From Tolypothrix campylonemoides VB511288 (GTDB lineage Bacteria > Cyanobacteriota > Cyanobacteriia > Cyanobacteriales > Nostocaceae): 64,000 bases of DNA. Each line of letters opens with the position of its first letter. The stretch's first letter is position 1. Positions 1 through 9,474 of this stretch are shown here, in pieces. Below the pieces are notes generated by a model. That model was not told the DNA's origin and did no database searches. It worked only from the letters and a program-made list of their open reading frames with translations. Made by a program: the position numbers and the translations under genes. The DNA is taken from positions 600,660 through 664,659 of the forward strand of contig JXCB02000033.1 in assembly GCA_000828075.3 (NCBI GenBank), in the 5' to 3' direction.

Positions 1-1
1 A

Positions 2-241
2 TTTACCGATTTGTCCATTGAACAGCAAGAAATCGTAGCTGGTGGTATCCAAGCAGTTGATTTTAGCAATGGTAGCTTTTTTGGAGGAAACACATTGATT
101 AAATCAACAGAAGCATCATTTGGTTCCGCAGTGACTTCAACTCCTCATGGAAGTGGTTCAACAGTCGTTGGTAGCTATAAGCAAATTAGCCAAGAACAAA
201 GTGTTCTCACAGGTGCTTTGCAATTACTTAAAGTTAAGTAA
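2..241 (+). CDS. Double-glycine leader peptide, bacteriocin-like (5' end outside window)
   Basis: The open frame runs from the window edge, so the true start lies upstream; a TTG at 11 is an internal codon. Visible residues begin FTDLSIEQQEIVAGG, a leader with a double-glycine cleavage site like those processed by C39-peptidase ABC exporters. The part after GG is about 64 residues, rich in Gly, Ser and Thr, with a GSYKQ motif and no cysteine. The next peptide gene shares the LSxEQ/KQEIVxGG leader end and an SYKQ motif. The exporter and adaptor genes follow downstream. It resembles the cyanobacterial bacteriocin-like precursors found beside such exporters. Whether the product is toxic, a signal or structural cannot be read from the sequence. 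Confidence 0.75.
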   Translation, partial: FTDLSIEQQEIVAGGIQAVDFSNGSFFGGNTLIKSTEASFGSAVTSTPHGSGSTVVGSYKQISQEQSVLTGALQLLKVK

Positions 242-453
242 TCATGCTTCAGGCTGTTTGATCACATTCTGCCTAGAACCTTATCGATTATTTTGTTTTT
301 CTCACTAAGCTTCAGCTATCAGCTAGATATTCTTTTTTTATAGAATTGTCTTTTCTTGTATATGACCATTTGCTGATAGCTGCTCGCTTTAATTTGTAAA
401 ACTACTTATGCCGTTACAAAGTAAATAGACTACCAGATTACAGAGGTAAAATC

Positions 454-780
454 ATGCGTAAACAAATTGAACCAAAAAACTCAGAATTATTTCTGGACTT
501 GTCTGAAGAAAAACAAGAAATTGTGACTGGCGGCGGAAGATCTTCAATAGGATTGTACAATTTTGTCTTACAAATGACAAATATTAGAACTTTCGCAAAT
601 AGCGAAGCCACTGTTTCAGATGGTTCCAGTAGTACTTCTTATAAACAACAAACAGGATATATGCTCTCGCAACTTACTTTTGGATTTAGTGGAAGCGGTG
701 GACGCCGCCAACGTAAATCAAAGGGTTTGGATGGCGGAAGTTTCTTAAATATGTTATTTGGGCTTTTGTCTGTACTGTAG
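454..780 (+). CDS. Double-glycine leader peptide, bacteriocin-like
   Basis: A 108-residue precursor. AGAGG at 442-446 lies 7 nt before the ATG. The leader (about 27 residues) ends LSEEKQEIVTGG, a typical double-glycine cleavage site. The remaining 81 residues are Gly/Ser-rich and hold SYKQ (shared with the upstream peptide), a basic GGRRQRKSKG patch and a hydrophobic C-terminus (FLNMLFGLLSVL) that could insert in a membrane. There is no Cys, so no lanthionine or disulfide is expected. It sits between another precursor and a C39 exporter, so export by that machinery is the natural inference. Bioactivity is unknown. Confidence 0.8.
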   Translation: MRKQIEPKNSELFLDLSEEKQEIVTGGGRSSIGLYNFVLQMTNIRTFANSEATVSDGSSSTSYKQQTGYMLSQLTFGFSGSGGRRQRKSKGLDGGSFLNMLFGLLSVL

Positions 781-1368
781 TTGAAGATTTGGTATTTTAC
801 TGAGACTTTAGAATTTTCTGGCATGAAAAAGACCTGTAAACCTCTGTAAATAAGGTAAATACATCAACAAGTAAAAAGTACCTCAAACCCACTTACAACA
901 AGGCGCATGTACTAAATCGATGTAAAATCCTTAACAGTTCTACGATTGAGATGATTTTGAACCTAGTTTTTTACAAAGTCCCATGAGTACTGCCGACACA
1001 CTATAAACTATTGGATCATCTAAGCGTAATTACTAAGATTAGCTGATTTTTTCTCCTTATTTTGCAATTTCTACGGATTATTACTGACTATAAGTTGAAG
1101 GGCAATCTGATTGGTAAAGCTTAAATATTTCTACCTGGATTGTCAATGTGTATTTTTCGGAAATTAACGTTGGATCATTGTGTAATTGGTTTGTCCAAGA
1201 TAGGCGATGAAACTGGCACAAACACTCAATGCACTAGCTATTTACTTACTTTATAGTGTAACTAAAGCAACGATGACACGTTTGCTTTCTTTAAGCCAAT
1301 ATCACATGGGTGATAGGTGCTTTTTTTTAATTAAGTGATAAAGAAATTAAGATAAGCTTTTTTCGTAT
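781..1368. other. Intergenic region upstream of the exporter; weak small ORF
   Basis: An AT-rich gap of 588 bp between the peptide gene and the exporter. The best small ORF is 1207-1338 (+), 43 codons starting MKLAQTLNALAIYLL, with only a weak AGG close to its ATG and no double-glycine motif. I do not call it a gene. The exporter promoter must lie here or upstream, but no convincing -35/-10 pair was identified. Confidence 0.4.
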
Positions 1369-3519
1369 ATGAAATATGCTCATGTTTTACAACATAGTGA
1401 AGAAGATTGCGGCGCTGCTTGTCTCGCAACTATAGCCAAACATTACGGACGCACTTTTACTCTAAATCGCATCCGTGAAGCTGTAGGAACAGGACAATCT
1501 GGGACGACTCTGTTAGGGCTGAAGCGGGGTGCAGAAACACTAGGTTTTAATGCTCGCCCAGTGAAAACCTCACCGGAACTTCTCAACAAGATAAAAGAAG
1601 CGCCCCTACCAGCAATTATTCATTGGGGAGGAAATCATTGGGTTGTTTTATATGGGAAGAAGGGGAACAAATGTGTCGTTGCTGATCCAGCGGTGGGCGT
1701 CCGTTACCTTTCCAAACAAGATTTAGCAGAGGCTTGTGCAGATTGGCTGATGCTGTTACTGGAACCAGATCCAGTGCGCTTTTTTGCCCAACAGAACGAT
1801 CAAGTTGGTGGGTTTCTGCGTTTCTTCAAGCGGGTGTGGCTTTTTCGCGGAATCCTAGCGCAAGCATTACCCTTAAACCTGATTTTGGGACTGCTGTCTT
1901 TAGCTTCGCCTTTTCTGTTGCAAATCCTGACTGATGATGTGCTGGTTCGTGGTGATACTAAGCTGCTCACAACTGTGGCGATCGCCGTGGTTGTGATGAA
2001 TTTTATCTCCAGTAGCCTTTCGTTTGTGCAATCTAATTTAATCGCTCACTTTGCACAACGCTTGCAATTAGGGCTAGTCCTAGAATTTGGACGACAAATT
2101 CTGCGCTTACCTCTTTCTTACTACGAAGCGCGTCGTAGTGGAGAAATCGTAAGCCGCCTGCGAGATATTGACCAAATTAATCAGTTAGTTGCCCAAGTTA
2201 TTGTTGGATTACCGAGCCAATTTTTTATTGCGCTGGTTTCTTTTGGTTTCATGGTTTTTTATAGCTGGAAACTCACAGTAGTCGCTGTACTCATTGCTGT
2301 GGTGATGACAGTATCTACTATAGTGTTTCAACCAAGTTTGCAGCAAAAAACCCGTGAGCTTTTAATAACAGAAGCAGAAACACAAGGCGTTTTAGTTGAA
2401 AGCTTTAAAGGCGCACTCACCATCAAAACAACCACGGCTGCACCACAATTTTGGGATGAATTACAAAGCCGATTTAGTAAACTTGCTAACCTCACTTTAC
2501 GCACAATTCAGATTAGCATTATCAATCATACTTTCTCTAGTTTTATTTCCGGTATTGGTAGTATTATTTTGCTTTGGTTTGGCGGCAATTTAGTCATTAA
2601 CCCGTCGGAAAATCTCAGTATTGGACAGCTGCTTGCCTTTAGCTCGATGAATGGTAGTTTTCTCGGTTTAATTGGTAGTGTTATCAGTTTTGTCGATGAA
2701 TTTACTCGTGCTAAAACAGCAACGCAACGCCTGACAGAAGTTATAGATGCCACTCCGGAAAATGAAGGCGATGGAAGAAAGCCTTTTGCCAACATTTCTG
2801 GAGATACTGACATTATTTGTACAAATGTTAACTTTCATTATGCTGGTCGGATTGATTTATTAGAAGACTTTTCTTTAAAAATTCCTGGTGGTCAAGTTGT
2901 TGCTCTCATCGGTAAATCTGGTTGTGGTAAAAGTACCTTAGCTAAACTTATTGCCGGCTTATATCCAATTAAATCAGGTAATATTCGCATTGGGCTTTAT
3001 AACTTACAAGACCTTTCGCTTGATTGTCTGCGTCAGCAAGTGGTTCTCGTTCCGCAAGATGCTCACTTTTGGAGTCGTTCGATTCTTGAAAACTTCCACT
3101 TAGGAGCGCCTTATGTTTCTTTCGAGCAGATTGTAAGAGCTTGCCAAATTGCTGAGGCAGATGATTTTATTAGTAAACTTCCTGATAAATATCAAACTGT
3201 TTTGGGTGAATTTGGTGCGAATCTATCGGGCGGACAACGTCAACGACTGGCAATTGCAAGAGCTATTGTTACAGATCCACCAATCCTCATATTAGATGAG
3301 TCTACTTCTGGATTAGATCCAGTGAGCGAAGCCCAAGTTTTGGATCGGTTGTTTGAACATCGTCGCGGTAAAACCACGATTCTAATTACTCACCGTCCTA
3401 AAGTGATTAATCGCGCTGATTGGATTGTGTTGATAGAACAAGGTAAGTTGAAACTTCAAGGTTCTTTAGAAGACTTACGCTCTAAACCAGGCGACCATTT
3501 GGACTTTTTAATTCCTTAG
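1369..3519 (+). CDS. Peptidase domain-containing ABC transporter (C39 exporter)
   Basis: A 716-residue exporter that should cut double-glycine leaders and pump the peptides across the inner membrane. Residues 1-125 form the C39 peptidase: Gln8 (oxyanion hole), Cys14 in DCGAAC, His90 in NHWVVLYG and Asp106 in VADP give the full catalytic set. Residues about 160-440 hold the six-helix ABC membrane domain. The C-terminal ATPase has Walker A GKSGCGKST (515-523), signature LSGGQRQR (619), Walker B ILILDE (639-644) and the switch His675. Length and order match the family. Its substrates are probably the two upstream peptides; the HlyD adaptor follows 95 bp downstream. Confidence 0.95.
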   Translation: MKYAHVLQHSEEDCGAACLATIAKHYGRTFTLNRIREAVGTGQSGTTLLGLKRGAETLGFNARPVKTSPELLNKIKEAPLPAIIHWGGNHWVVLYGKKGNKCVVADPAVGVRYLSKQDLAEACADWLMLLLEPDPVRFFAQQNDQVGGFLRFFKRVWLFRGILAQALPLNLILGLLSLASPFLLQILTDDVLVRGDTKLLTTVAIAVVVMNFISSSLSFVQSNLIAHFAQRLQLGLVLEFGRQILRLPLSYYEARRSGEIVSRLRDIDQINQLVAQVIVGLPSQFFIALVSFGFMVFYSWKLTVVAVLIAVVMTVSTIVFQPSLQQKTRELLITEAETQGVLVESFKGALTIKTTTAAPQFWDELQSRFSKLANLTLRTIQISIINHTFSSFISGIGSIILLWFGGNLVINPSENLSIGQLLAFSSMNGSFLGLIGSVISFVDEFTRAKTATQRLTEVIDATPENEGDGRKPFANISGDTDIICTNVNFHYAGRIDLLEDFSLKIPGGQVVALIGKSGCGKSTLAKLIAGLYPIKSGNIRIGLYNLQDLSLDCLRQQVVLVPQDAHFWSRSILENFHLGAPYVSFEQIVRACQIAEADDFISKLPDKYQTVLGEFGANLSGGQRQRLAIARAIVTDPPILILDESTSGLDPVSEAQVLDRLFEHRRGKTTILITHRPKVINRADWIVLIEQGKLKLQGSLEDLRSKPGDHLDFLIP

Positions 3520-3541
3520 CAAGTGGTTAATAGTTAATGGC

Positions 3542-3572
3542 TAGTCGTTAGTAGAACAATAACTAACGACTA
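3542..3572. repeat. Hairpin between exporter and HlyD genes
   Basis: An inverted repeat with perfect 11-bp arms TAGTCGTTAGT / ACTAACGACTA and a 9-nt loop in the 95-bp gap between the exporter and HlyD. There is no T-run after it, so it is more likely a processing or stability element, or one of the TTAGT-type short repeats, than a full terminator. Confidence 0.5.
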
Positions 3573-3614
3573 AGAATGACCAAAAAACTCATCACTAATT
3601 ACTAATTATCAATT

Positions 3615-5009
3615 ATGCTTTATACTCATCATCAAAAACTGCTTCCCTCGGTTGGCACTGAAGATTTTCTTCCTCCTATTAGCCGTTGGACATCTTTAGC
3701 TGGAATATTTCTCGTTGCCAATGTTGGTGGTGCGATCGCCCTCTCTTCATACATTAAATACAATGTCACTGTGAAAGCTCCCGCGACTGTGCGTCCAGCA
3801 GGAGAAATCCGGCTCGTACAACCGTCGATGGAAGGAAGTATTAAAAGTATCTTTGTTAAAACAAATCAGATTGTCAAAAAGGGCGATATCATCGCCTTAT
3901 TGGATGATACGGAATTGCATATCAAAAATAGCCAATTGCAAGGCAATATCCAGGAAGGAAATTTACAACTAGCTCAAATTGATGCTCAAATCAAAGCTTT
4001 AGATACCCAAATTGAGGCTGAAAAGAGAGTTATAGAACGAACTGTCGCTTCTGCGAAAGCCGATTTGGCACGTAATCAACGTGAATATCAAGAGCAACAA
4101 ATTAAAGCTCAAAGCGAAGTGCTAGCAGCAGAGGCAAATTTACAAAAATCTGAAGTTGGTAGACAAAAAGCAAAGACTGATTTAGTTTTTGCTATTAAAG
4201 AACAAGACCGTTTTGAACAGCTCGTTAAAGAAGGCGTAATTGCTCAGCGTCAATTCGACGAAAAGCAACTTATTGTCTTGCAAACAAAAGCAGCTGTTCA
4301 GGCTGAACAAAAAGCTGTGGACATTGCCAAGGCAAATCTCCAAACAGCTAAAGCTGCACTCAACCCGAGTGGGGGAATGGTGGCGATCGCTCAAGAAAGA
4401 ATTGCTCAAGAAACTGCTAAAGGAGAAGCTGGGTTCGCTGCTTTTATCAGAGAGAAAAAGGCTTTAATGCAGCGACAAATAGAAATGCGAAACCAAATCA
4501 GACAATCTCAAAAAGAAGTAGAGAAAAATAATCTTCAGAGGAAAAATAGCGTGATTCGTGCCACCAGTAATGGCGTTATTCTCAAGCTGAATTTGCGAAA
4601 TCCCGGTCAGGTGGTAAACCCGTCAGAAGCGATTGCTGAAATTGTGCCGCAGAATGCTCCTTTAGTCATTAAAGCAATGGTTCCTGCTACTGAAATTAAA
4701 AAGGTCGCCGTTGGTCAAACCGTGCAATTGCGAGTTGACGCTTGTCCCTATCCTGATTATGGAACGCTCAAAGGTGTTGTTAGTGCTCTCTCTCCAGACG
4801 CGTTCGCACCTCAAAGTAATAATACAGGTACAACTCCATCTGTTAGCTACTTTGAAGCAACAATTAAACCGGAACGTCTTTCCTTCGGAAATCATAATCG
4901 TAAATGCCTGATTCAACCCGGAATGGATGCCAAAGCTGACATTATTTCCAAAGAAGAAACAGCGCTTCAATTCATGCTTAGAAGGGCAAGATTAATATCA
5001 GATTTATAA
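3615..5009 (+). CDS. HlyD-family periplasmic adaptor of the peptide exporter
   Basis: A 464-residue membrane fusion protein that would join the C39 exporter to an outer-membrane channel of TolC type (not in this window). One membrane segment lies near residues 25-46. A biotinyl-lipoyl-like half follows (APATVRPAGEIRLVQP, then VKKGDIIALLDD), then a long Gln/Ala/Glu-rich coiled-coil hairpin at about 95-310. The second lipoyl half (VIRATSNGVILKLNLRNPGQ) and a beta-barrel end follow. This is the standard HlyD order and length. No good ribosome site precedes the ATG, so translation may be coupled or use the near-upstream AT-rich stretch. Confidence 0.93.
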   Translation: MLYTHHQKLLPSVGTEDFLPPISRWTSLAGIFLVANVGGAIALSSYIKYNVTVKAPATVRPAGEIRLVQPSMEGSIKSIFVKTNQIVKKGDIIALLDDTELHIKNSQLQGNIQEGNLQLAQIDAQIKALDTQIEAEKRVIERTVASAKADLARNQREYQEQQIKAQSEVLAAEANLQKSEVGRQKAKTDLVFAIKEQDRFEQLVKEGVIAQRQFDEKQLIVLQTKAAVQAEQKAVDIAKANLQTAKAALNPSGGMVAIAQERIAQETAKGEAGFAAFIREKKALMQRQIEMRNQIRQSQKEVEKNNLQRKNSVIRATSNGVILKLNLRNPGQVVNPSEAIAEIVPQNAPLVIKAMVPATEIKKVAVGQTVQLRVDACPYPDYGTLKGVVSALSPDAFAPQSNNTGTTPSVSYFEATIKPERLSFGNHNRKCLIQPGMDAKADIISKEETALQFMLRRARLISDL

Positions 5010-5161
5010 ACACTTATTAAGATTTACCAATTCATAGTTGATGATTTCTATCTTTTCAGTGAATTTGTTGAGAAAAAATAAAAATTATAGATTGTATATT
5101 GAATATAATTCTTTGTCATGGGTGATTTATCATTTCTTGTTAAAAACGATAAATGACTTAT

Positions 5162-5275
5162 CTGAGATCTTGCATTTGTTGCAACAGTGAGGAGGCGAAG
5201 CCTCCAAACCCTCGTTACCAGGTTCAACCTGGTAACGAGATATTAGAGCCTCTGGCTCTTGTTGGGTGCAAGATC
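5162..5275. repeat. Multi-hairpin short element with apparent target duplication
   Basis: Outer arms GATCTTGCA (from 5166) and TGCAAGATC (to 5275) enclose three hairpins: GGAGGC-GAA-GCCTCC (5191-5205), a 14-bp perfect stem CTCGTTACCAGGTT / AACCTGGTAACGAG (5211-5239) and AGAGCC-TCT-GGCTCT (5245-5259). TGACTTAT occurs at 5154-5161 and again at 5276-5283, directly bordering the element. This reads as a small non-autonomous mobile element; no protein is encoded. Confidence 0.65.
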
Positions 5276-5467
5276 TGACTTATGACAAATCAATGTATCA
5301 ATGAAATGTGCAATAGCTGAATAACGAATTCTTAATGATTTTGTTCTGTATGCAGTTTTGAGAAATAAAAGTGACGTATTATAACTATTATATTTTGCAC
5401 AAAGATACAATGCCCTGCCTAGCCTTTTTTTATTATGCTAGGAAAATAAATAACAGAACGATGTCTT

Positions 5468-6178
5468 GTGAGGCTAATATTGTGTACACCCATTATATTC
5501 TTAATTATCTACCTCGTCACCCTGATCCGGTTTCTAGCTTCTAAGCATACAACTCAAGAGGCATTACAGTGGTGGTCTTGTAGGCAATCTATAAAACTCT
5601 TTCAAGAAGCGGAGAAAATCCGAGACGGTTTGTTGCAAGAATCTTTCGCAATTCGTCGTAGCCTAGAGATGTTAAGCGTAGATAACTTGGAGTTGTCGTT
5701 TAACAAAACTCAAGATTGTTTAAAACAAATTGATCAGTTCCATCAATCTTTAGTGCAATTAAGCGATCGCCTATTTCCAGCATACCTTCAAGATAGCTTG
5801 CCTTTAGCCATTCACTGCCTCTTAGAACCTTGGATAACATCTCATCCACACCTATATTTTCATATTGATATGCCAGCTTATTGGCGACAGGAGTCAGTTG
5901 GATGCAGTTTGACAGTTGTCAGAGCTTTAGAGGAGTTATTGAGAATCACTTTGCCAGAAGTTTTAACGCCAATATCAATTGATATCAGTTTAGAAGAACA
6001 ACAAAATATAGGTCAGCTGATCGTGCGAATGACTTATCCTGATACCTGTACACTTATTTCTTATTCTAGTCTACCCGAATTAAAATTTCTTTGCAAAACT
6101 TTTAAAATTTTAACATCCGGGAAATGCTTTTACCGTATCAAAAATCTCAGCATAGTCTGGTACTTTTGCTGGAAGTAA
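5468..6178 (+). CDS. Membrane-anchored histidine-kinase-like protein lacking catalytic boxes
   Basis: A 236-residue protein starting at GTG (RLILCTPIIFLII). One N-terminal membrane segment spans residues 2-24, followed by a helical part (about 45-115) and an alpha/beta part that looks like a remnant of a kinase ATPase region (VVRALEELLRITLPE followed by short strands). I see no clear phosphoacceptor His motif, N-box or glycine box, so it is unlikely to be an active kinase. It stands just before a response regulator and a CHASE2 kinase on the same strand, which suggests an accessory role in that pathway. No database-level identity is claimed. An alternative is an unrelated membrane protein. 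Confidence 0.6.
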   Translation: MRLILCTPIIFLIIYLVTLIRFLASKHTTQEALQWWSCRQSIKLFQEAEKIRDGLLQESFAIRRSLEMLSVDNLELSFNKTQDCLKQIDQFHQSLVQLSDRLFPAYLQDSLPLAIHCLLEPWITSHPHLYFHIDMPAYWRQESVGCSLTVVRALEELLRITLPEVLTPISIDISLEEQQNIGQLIVRMTYPDTCTLISYSSLPELKFLCKTFKILTSGKCFYRIKNLSIVWYFCWK

Positions 6179-6211
6179 GTTATAACTTGTAGTTTACAAA
6201 CTAAATATAAT

Positions 6212-6354
6212 GTGAGTTCGATGTATCCTGATTTGACCCCTCTCCAAACCTCTCCCCTACAAGGGGAGAGGCTTAAAACTCTAATTTTTAGGTTGCTCCT
6301 CCCTCTCCTTGTAGGAGAGGGAGGTTGGGTGGGAGAGGTCTGTCGAACTCACGT
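6212..6354. repeat. Short inverted-repeat element, GTGAGTTCGA family, copy 1
   Basis: Terminal arms GTGAGTTCGA (6212-6221) and TCGAACTCAC (6343-6352) enclose about 120 bp of CT/AG-rich palindromic sequence. The 10-mer TAAATATAAT is found on both sides (6202-6211 and 6355-6364), as expected of a target duplication. Related ends occur at 43181-43195 (one end only; its first 29 bp nearly match this copy) and at 46823-47018 (both ends). Confidence 0.65.
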
Positions 6355-6454
6355 TAAATATAATTGATGAATTAAACATCAAGCGATTTCTGTTTTTATT
6401 GTTTAGTATATAATTATACATATAAGAATTTCTTTAGTTAACGAGGTATAACAA

Positions 6455-7132
6455 ATGAGACAAACTTTATCAGGGAAGGCATTGCTGAAAATTTTGGTTA
6501 TTGATGACCACGAATCAGTTTTAGGTGGGACCCTAGATGTCCTGCGAAAACAATACCCAGATGCGGAACTCATCACTGCTTTAACTGCGAAGAATGCTCT
6601 CAATCAAGTGATGAATTCCCAGCCCGACCTCGTGGTTATGGATCTTTCCATTCCGGAGAATACTGGGATGATGGCACGACCTGATACGGGCGTTCAACTT
6701 CTCAGGACTTTGATGAAGGAGTTCCCCAACTTGAATATTGTTGTCCAAAGCGCTCATGTCAGAACAATAGTACGCATTAGACCTGACATTGATGCTCATA
6801 AAGGAGGCTTCACCGTTGCGGATAAAAGTCTTTCTAGTCAAGAAATGTTAACGAGAGTTGATTGGGCATTACAGGGATTAACTCATACCAAAGATATCAA
6901 AGGAATTCATTCTGGATTGGAAGTAAAACCAGAGTGGTTAAGGGTGCTGAGTTTAGCATTTGAGGAAGGATTACAAGATAAGGCGATCGCAGAGCGAATG
7001 TGTGTCTCTGAAAGGATGGTGCGCCATTACTGGAGTAAACTCCAAGACGCTTTAAACGTTTATCCTGATGATGGAAAAAATATCCGAATTCAAACAGAAA
7101 TGACAGCCAGGGAAGAAGGGTTAATAGATTAG
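6455..7132 (+). CDS. Response regulator with LuxR/NarL-like helix-turn-helix
   Basis: A 225-residue two-component regulator. GAGGT at 6443-6447 lies 7 nt before the ATG. The receiver domain spans about 11-135, with the acidic pair Asp17-Asp18, phosphoacceptor Asp63 in LVVMDLS and a conserved Lys in VADKS. It has an insertion after the phospho-Asp strand (IPENTGMMARPDTG). The C-terminus carries a helix-turn-helix, EEGLQDKAIAERMCVSERMV, as in NarL-type proteins. It lies 155 bp before a CHASE2 histidine kinase on the same strand, its likely partner. Targets are not visible; the peptide-export genes just upstream are plausible. Confidence 0.88.
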   Translation: MRQTLSGKALLKILVIDDHESVLGGTLDVLRKQYPDAELITALTAKNALNQVMNSQPDLVVMDLSIPENTGMMARPDTGVQLLRTLMKEFPNLNIVVQSAHVRTIVRIRPDIDAHKGGFTVADKSLSSQEMLTRVDWALQGLTHTKDIKGIHSGLEVKPEWLRVLSLAFEEGLQDKAIAERMCVSERMVRHYWSKLQDALNVYPDDGKNIRIQTEMTAREEGLID

Positions 7133-7287
7133 TTGTCAGTTCAAAGTTATGAATAAAAATCAACTTCTAATCTAGGACGAATTTTATAGACACTTAAATT
7201 GTAAAAAATATTGAATTGGAAATCAAAATAATTTTTTAAAAATTACAATAGATTTTTTACAACAAACCTGCTCAAGTCACACTTCTA

Positions 7288-9174
7288 ATGCAGCCTGGAA
7301 TTTGGAAAATAATCAAAGATGAAATTGCCATTTGGCGAGTGGGTGCATTACCAGGTATTGCAGTGATTGGACTAGTGATTGTTGCCCGTCTCACTGGTTC
7401 TATGCAATCTTTAGAGTGGCTAGCTTTTGATAGTTTTCTTCGTCTACGTTCAAGTGAACGTATCGATGAACGCATCCTGATTGTAGGAATTGACGAAAAG
7501 GATATCCGCAATGTCGGAAAGTATCCTATTCCAGATAAAGAAATTGCAGCGCTTGTCAGAAAATTACAAACCTACAAGCCTCGGGTGATTGGTATTGATA
7601 TTTTTAGAGATTTACCTGTTGAGCCTGGTCATCGTGAACTTGTGGCTGCATTTAAGGATATCAAAAATTTAATTGCTATTGAAAAAGTCTTGCCTGAGCA
7701 AGTCGCGCCACCACCAGCATTACCTCCGCAACAAGTTGGTTTTGCAGACCAAATTACGGATAATGATGGCAAATTGCGACGTAGCTTGCTAGCTACACCA
7801 ACGGCTAAAGAATACAAGCTCTCTTTATCGCTATCTCTAGCAAGTGCTTATCTGGCTCATAAAGGTATAACCTTAGAAAACGGTATTCGCGATCCGGCTG
7901 CTATGAGGTTCGGAAATACCGAACTACCTCGGTTTTTGGCCAAGACTGGGGGTTACATGCAAGCCAATGATGGTGGAGTTCAGGTACTACTCAATTTTCG
8001 CTCTGGGGGAGAACGGTTTAGAACGATTACTCTTAATGATATTAAAACAGGAAATTTTCAACCTGAGTGGATACGCGATCGCATCGTGATTATCGGAATC
8101 ATAGCCCCAAGCATCAAAGACTGGATAACGACTTCCGCAATTCCAGCTACCAAAACTGCACCAGGACGAGTTTATGGAGTGGAAATTCAGGCACATGCCA
8201 TTTCTCAAATCATTAGTGCTGTGCTTGACAAACGACCACTTTTACAATCTTGGTCAGAAGGGTGGGAATATGTATGGATTATAGGTTGGGGTATCTTGGG
8301 AATTGGTTTTGCCAGACTCACGAAATTCCCGTTGCTCAATCTTTTAGCTGTTTTCATTGCTAGCACTTATCTTGTCATCCTAAGTTATTTGTTCCTCCTG
8401 ACATGGGGTTTGTGGGTTCCAGTAACACCAGCAATGCTCGTTTTAGTTTTGAATGGTGTGGGAATGACCGCCTTATATCAATACGACCAAGCTTGGCGTT
8501 CTAGAATTAACGCTCGCCAAACCGTGATTGAACGCACATTTGAAACGATTCACAACGGACCATTGCAAACCCTTGCTAAAGCTTTAAAGCGTGTCAGAGA
8601 CAGAGATTTACCTGCGAACGAATTAGTGGGTGAACTTGAAAAAGAACTTGAAAAATTGAATCAAGAACTGCGGGGAATTTATGAATTTTTGCAACAAGAA
8701 CCTCTAACCCAAGATAGTTGTCTTTATTTAGGAAAAGGTCTAACTCTAAATTTACAAGACCCCATTCATGAACTTCTTTATCAAGTTTATAACCATACTT
8801 TAGAGCGGGATTTTCCCTGTTTTAAAACACTACGAGTTAAAATCCGTACATTTGAGCCTATTGATAATCGACATTTAAATATAGAACAAAAGTTAGGACT
8901 GTGTCGATTTCTGGAAGAAGCTTTGTGCAACGTCGGTAAACACGCCACAGGAGTCACAAAGCTAGAAGTCACGTGTACGACTTATGAAGGCTGGTACACT
9001 TTGAGCATTATAGATGATGGCTTAGGCATGAACTCATTTAAAGAAGGTCACGGAACGCAGCAGTTTAGGTCTTTGGCGCGACAACTCAAAGGGAAATTTA
9101 GGCGATCGCCTCTTTCTCCTAAAGGCACTCTTTGCGAGTTATCTTGGCCCATAGCCAAATTGTACTTTTGGTAA
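7288..9174 (+). CDS. CHASE2-domain sensor histidine kinase (NarL-type)
   Basis: A 628-residue membrane sensor kinase. Order: membrane segment about 20-38; extracytoplasmic CHASE2 domain 45-310 (ILIVGIDEKDI, RVIGIDIFRD, AVLDKRPLLQSWSEGW); three membrane helices 327-395; then a HisKA_3-like dimerisation region with the probable phospho-His422 in ETIHNGPLQTL. The ATPase domain has the N-box EEALCNVGKHA (543-553), the G1 box DDGLG (576-580) and a GHGTQQF motif. It should sense an envelope signal and phosphorylate the regulator encoded just upstream. Its CHASE2 module resembles that of the CHAT-CHASE2 protein at 39.4 kb, including the shared AVLDKRPLLQ stretch. No clear ribosome site precedes the ATG. 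Confidence 0.9.
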   Translation: MQPGIWKIIKDEIAIWRVGALPGIAVIGLVIVARLTGSMQSLEWLAFDSFLRLRSSERIDERILIVGIDEKDIRNVGKYPIPDKEIAALVRKLQTYKPRVIGIDIFRDLPVEPGHRELVAAFKDIKNLIAIEKVLPEQVAPPPALPPQQVGFADQITDNDGKLRRSLLATPTAKEYKLSLSLSLASAYLAHKGITLENGIRDPAAMRFGNTELPRFLAKTGGYMQANDGGVQVLLNFRSGGERFRTITLNDIKTGNFQPEWIRDRIVIIGIIAPSIKDWITTSAIPATKTAPGRVYGVEIQAHAISQIISAVLDKRPLLQSWSEGWEYVWIIGWGILGIGFARLTKFPLLNLLAVFIASTYLVILSYLFLLTWGLWVPVTPAMLVLVLNGVGMTALYQYDQAWRSRINARQTVIERTFETIHNGPLQTLAKALKRVRDRDLPANELVGELEKELEKLNQELRGIYEFLQQEPLTQDSCLYLGKGLTLNLQDPIHELLYQVYNHTLERDFPCFKTLRVKIRTFEPIDNRHLNIEQKLGLCRFLEEALCNVGKHATGVTKLEVTCTTYEGWYTLSIIDDGLGMNSFKEGHGTQQFRSLARQLKGKFRRSPLSPKGTLCELSWPIAKLYFW

Positions 9175-9474
9175 TTGTTAGCTTAGCAAAATTAACCACA
9201 ATATCTTTATAATTTCGCCTTTTTATCAAGATTCTATTTCCCGTCTGGAATTGACATAACTGCGTGAGAAGATATGAATAGTAAAACGTTAGCGATTGAA
9301 TTAACCGTTCTATTTAAAGTTATGTAAATTCTCTCTATAAAATATTAAAGAATATTTTAATAGGAAAATTCTACGTAATTTCCTCTATATTGAAAAGTAA
9401 GGGAATTCGTAGAAATCCCGCTTTGAATTTTTAAGATTTTACTCTTGTTTTTTTAGTGCAATGCCGGAGAGGAT

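Noticed and set aside
1207-1338. 43-codon ORF before the exporter as a third precursor peptide
   Set aside because: No double-glycine leader and only a weak ribosome site.
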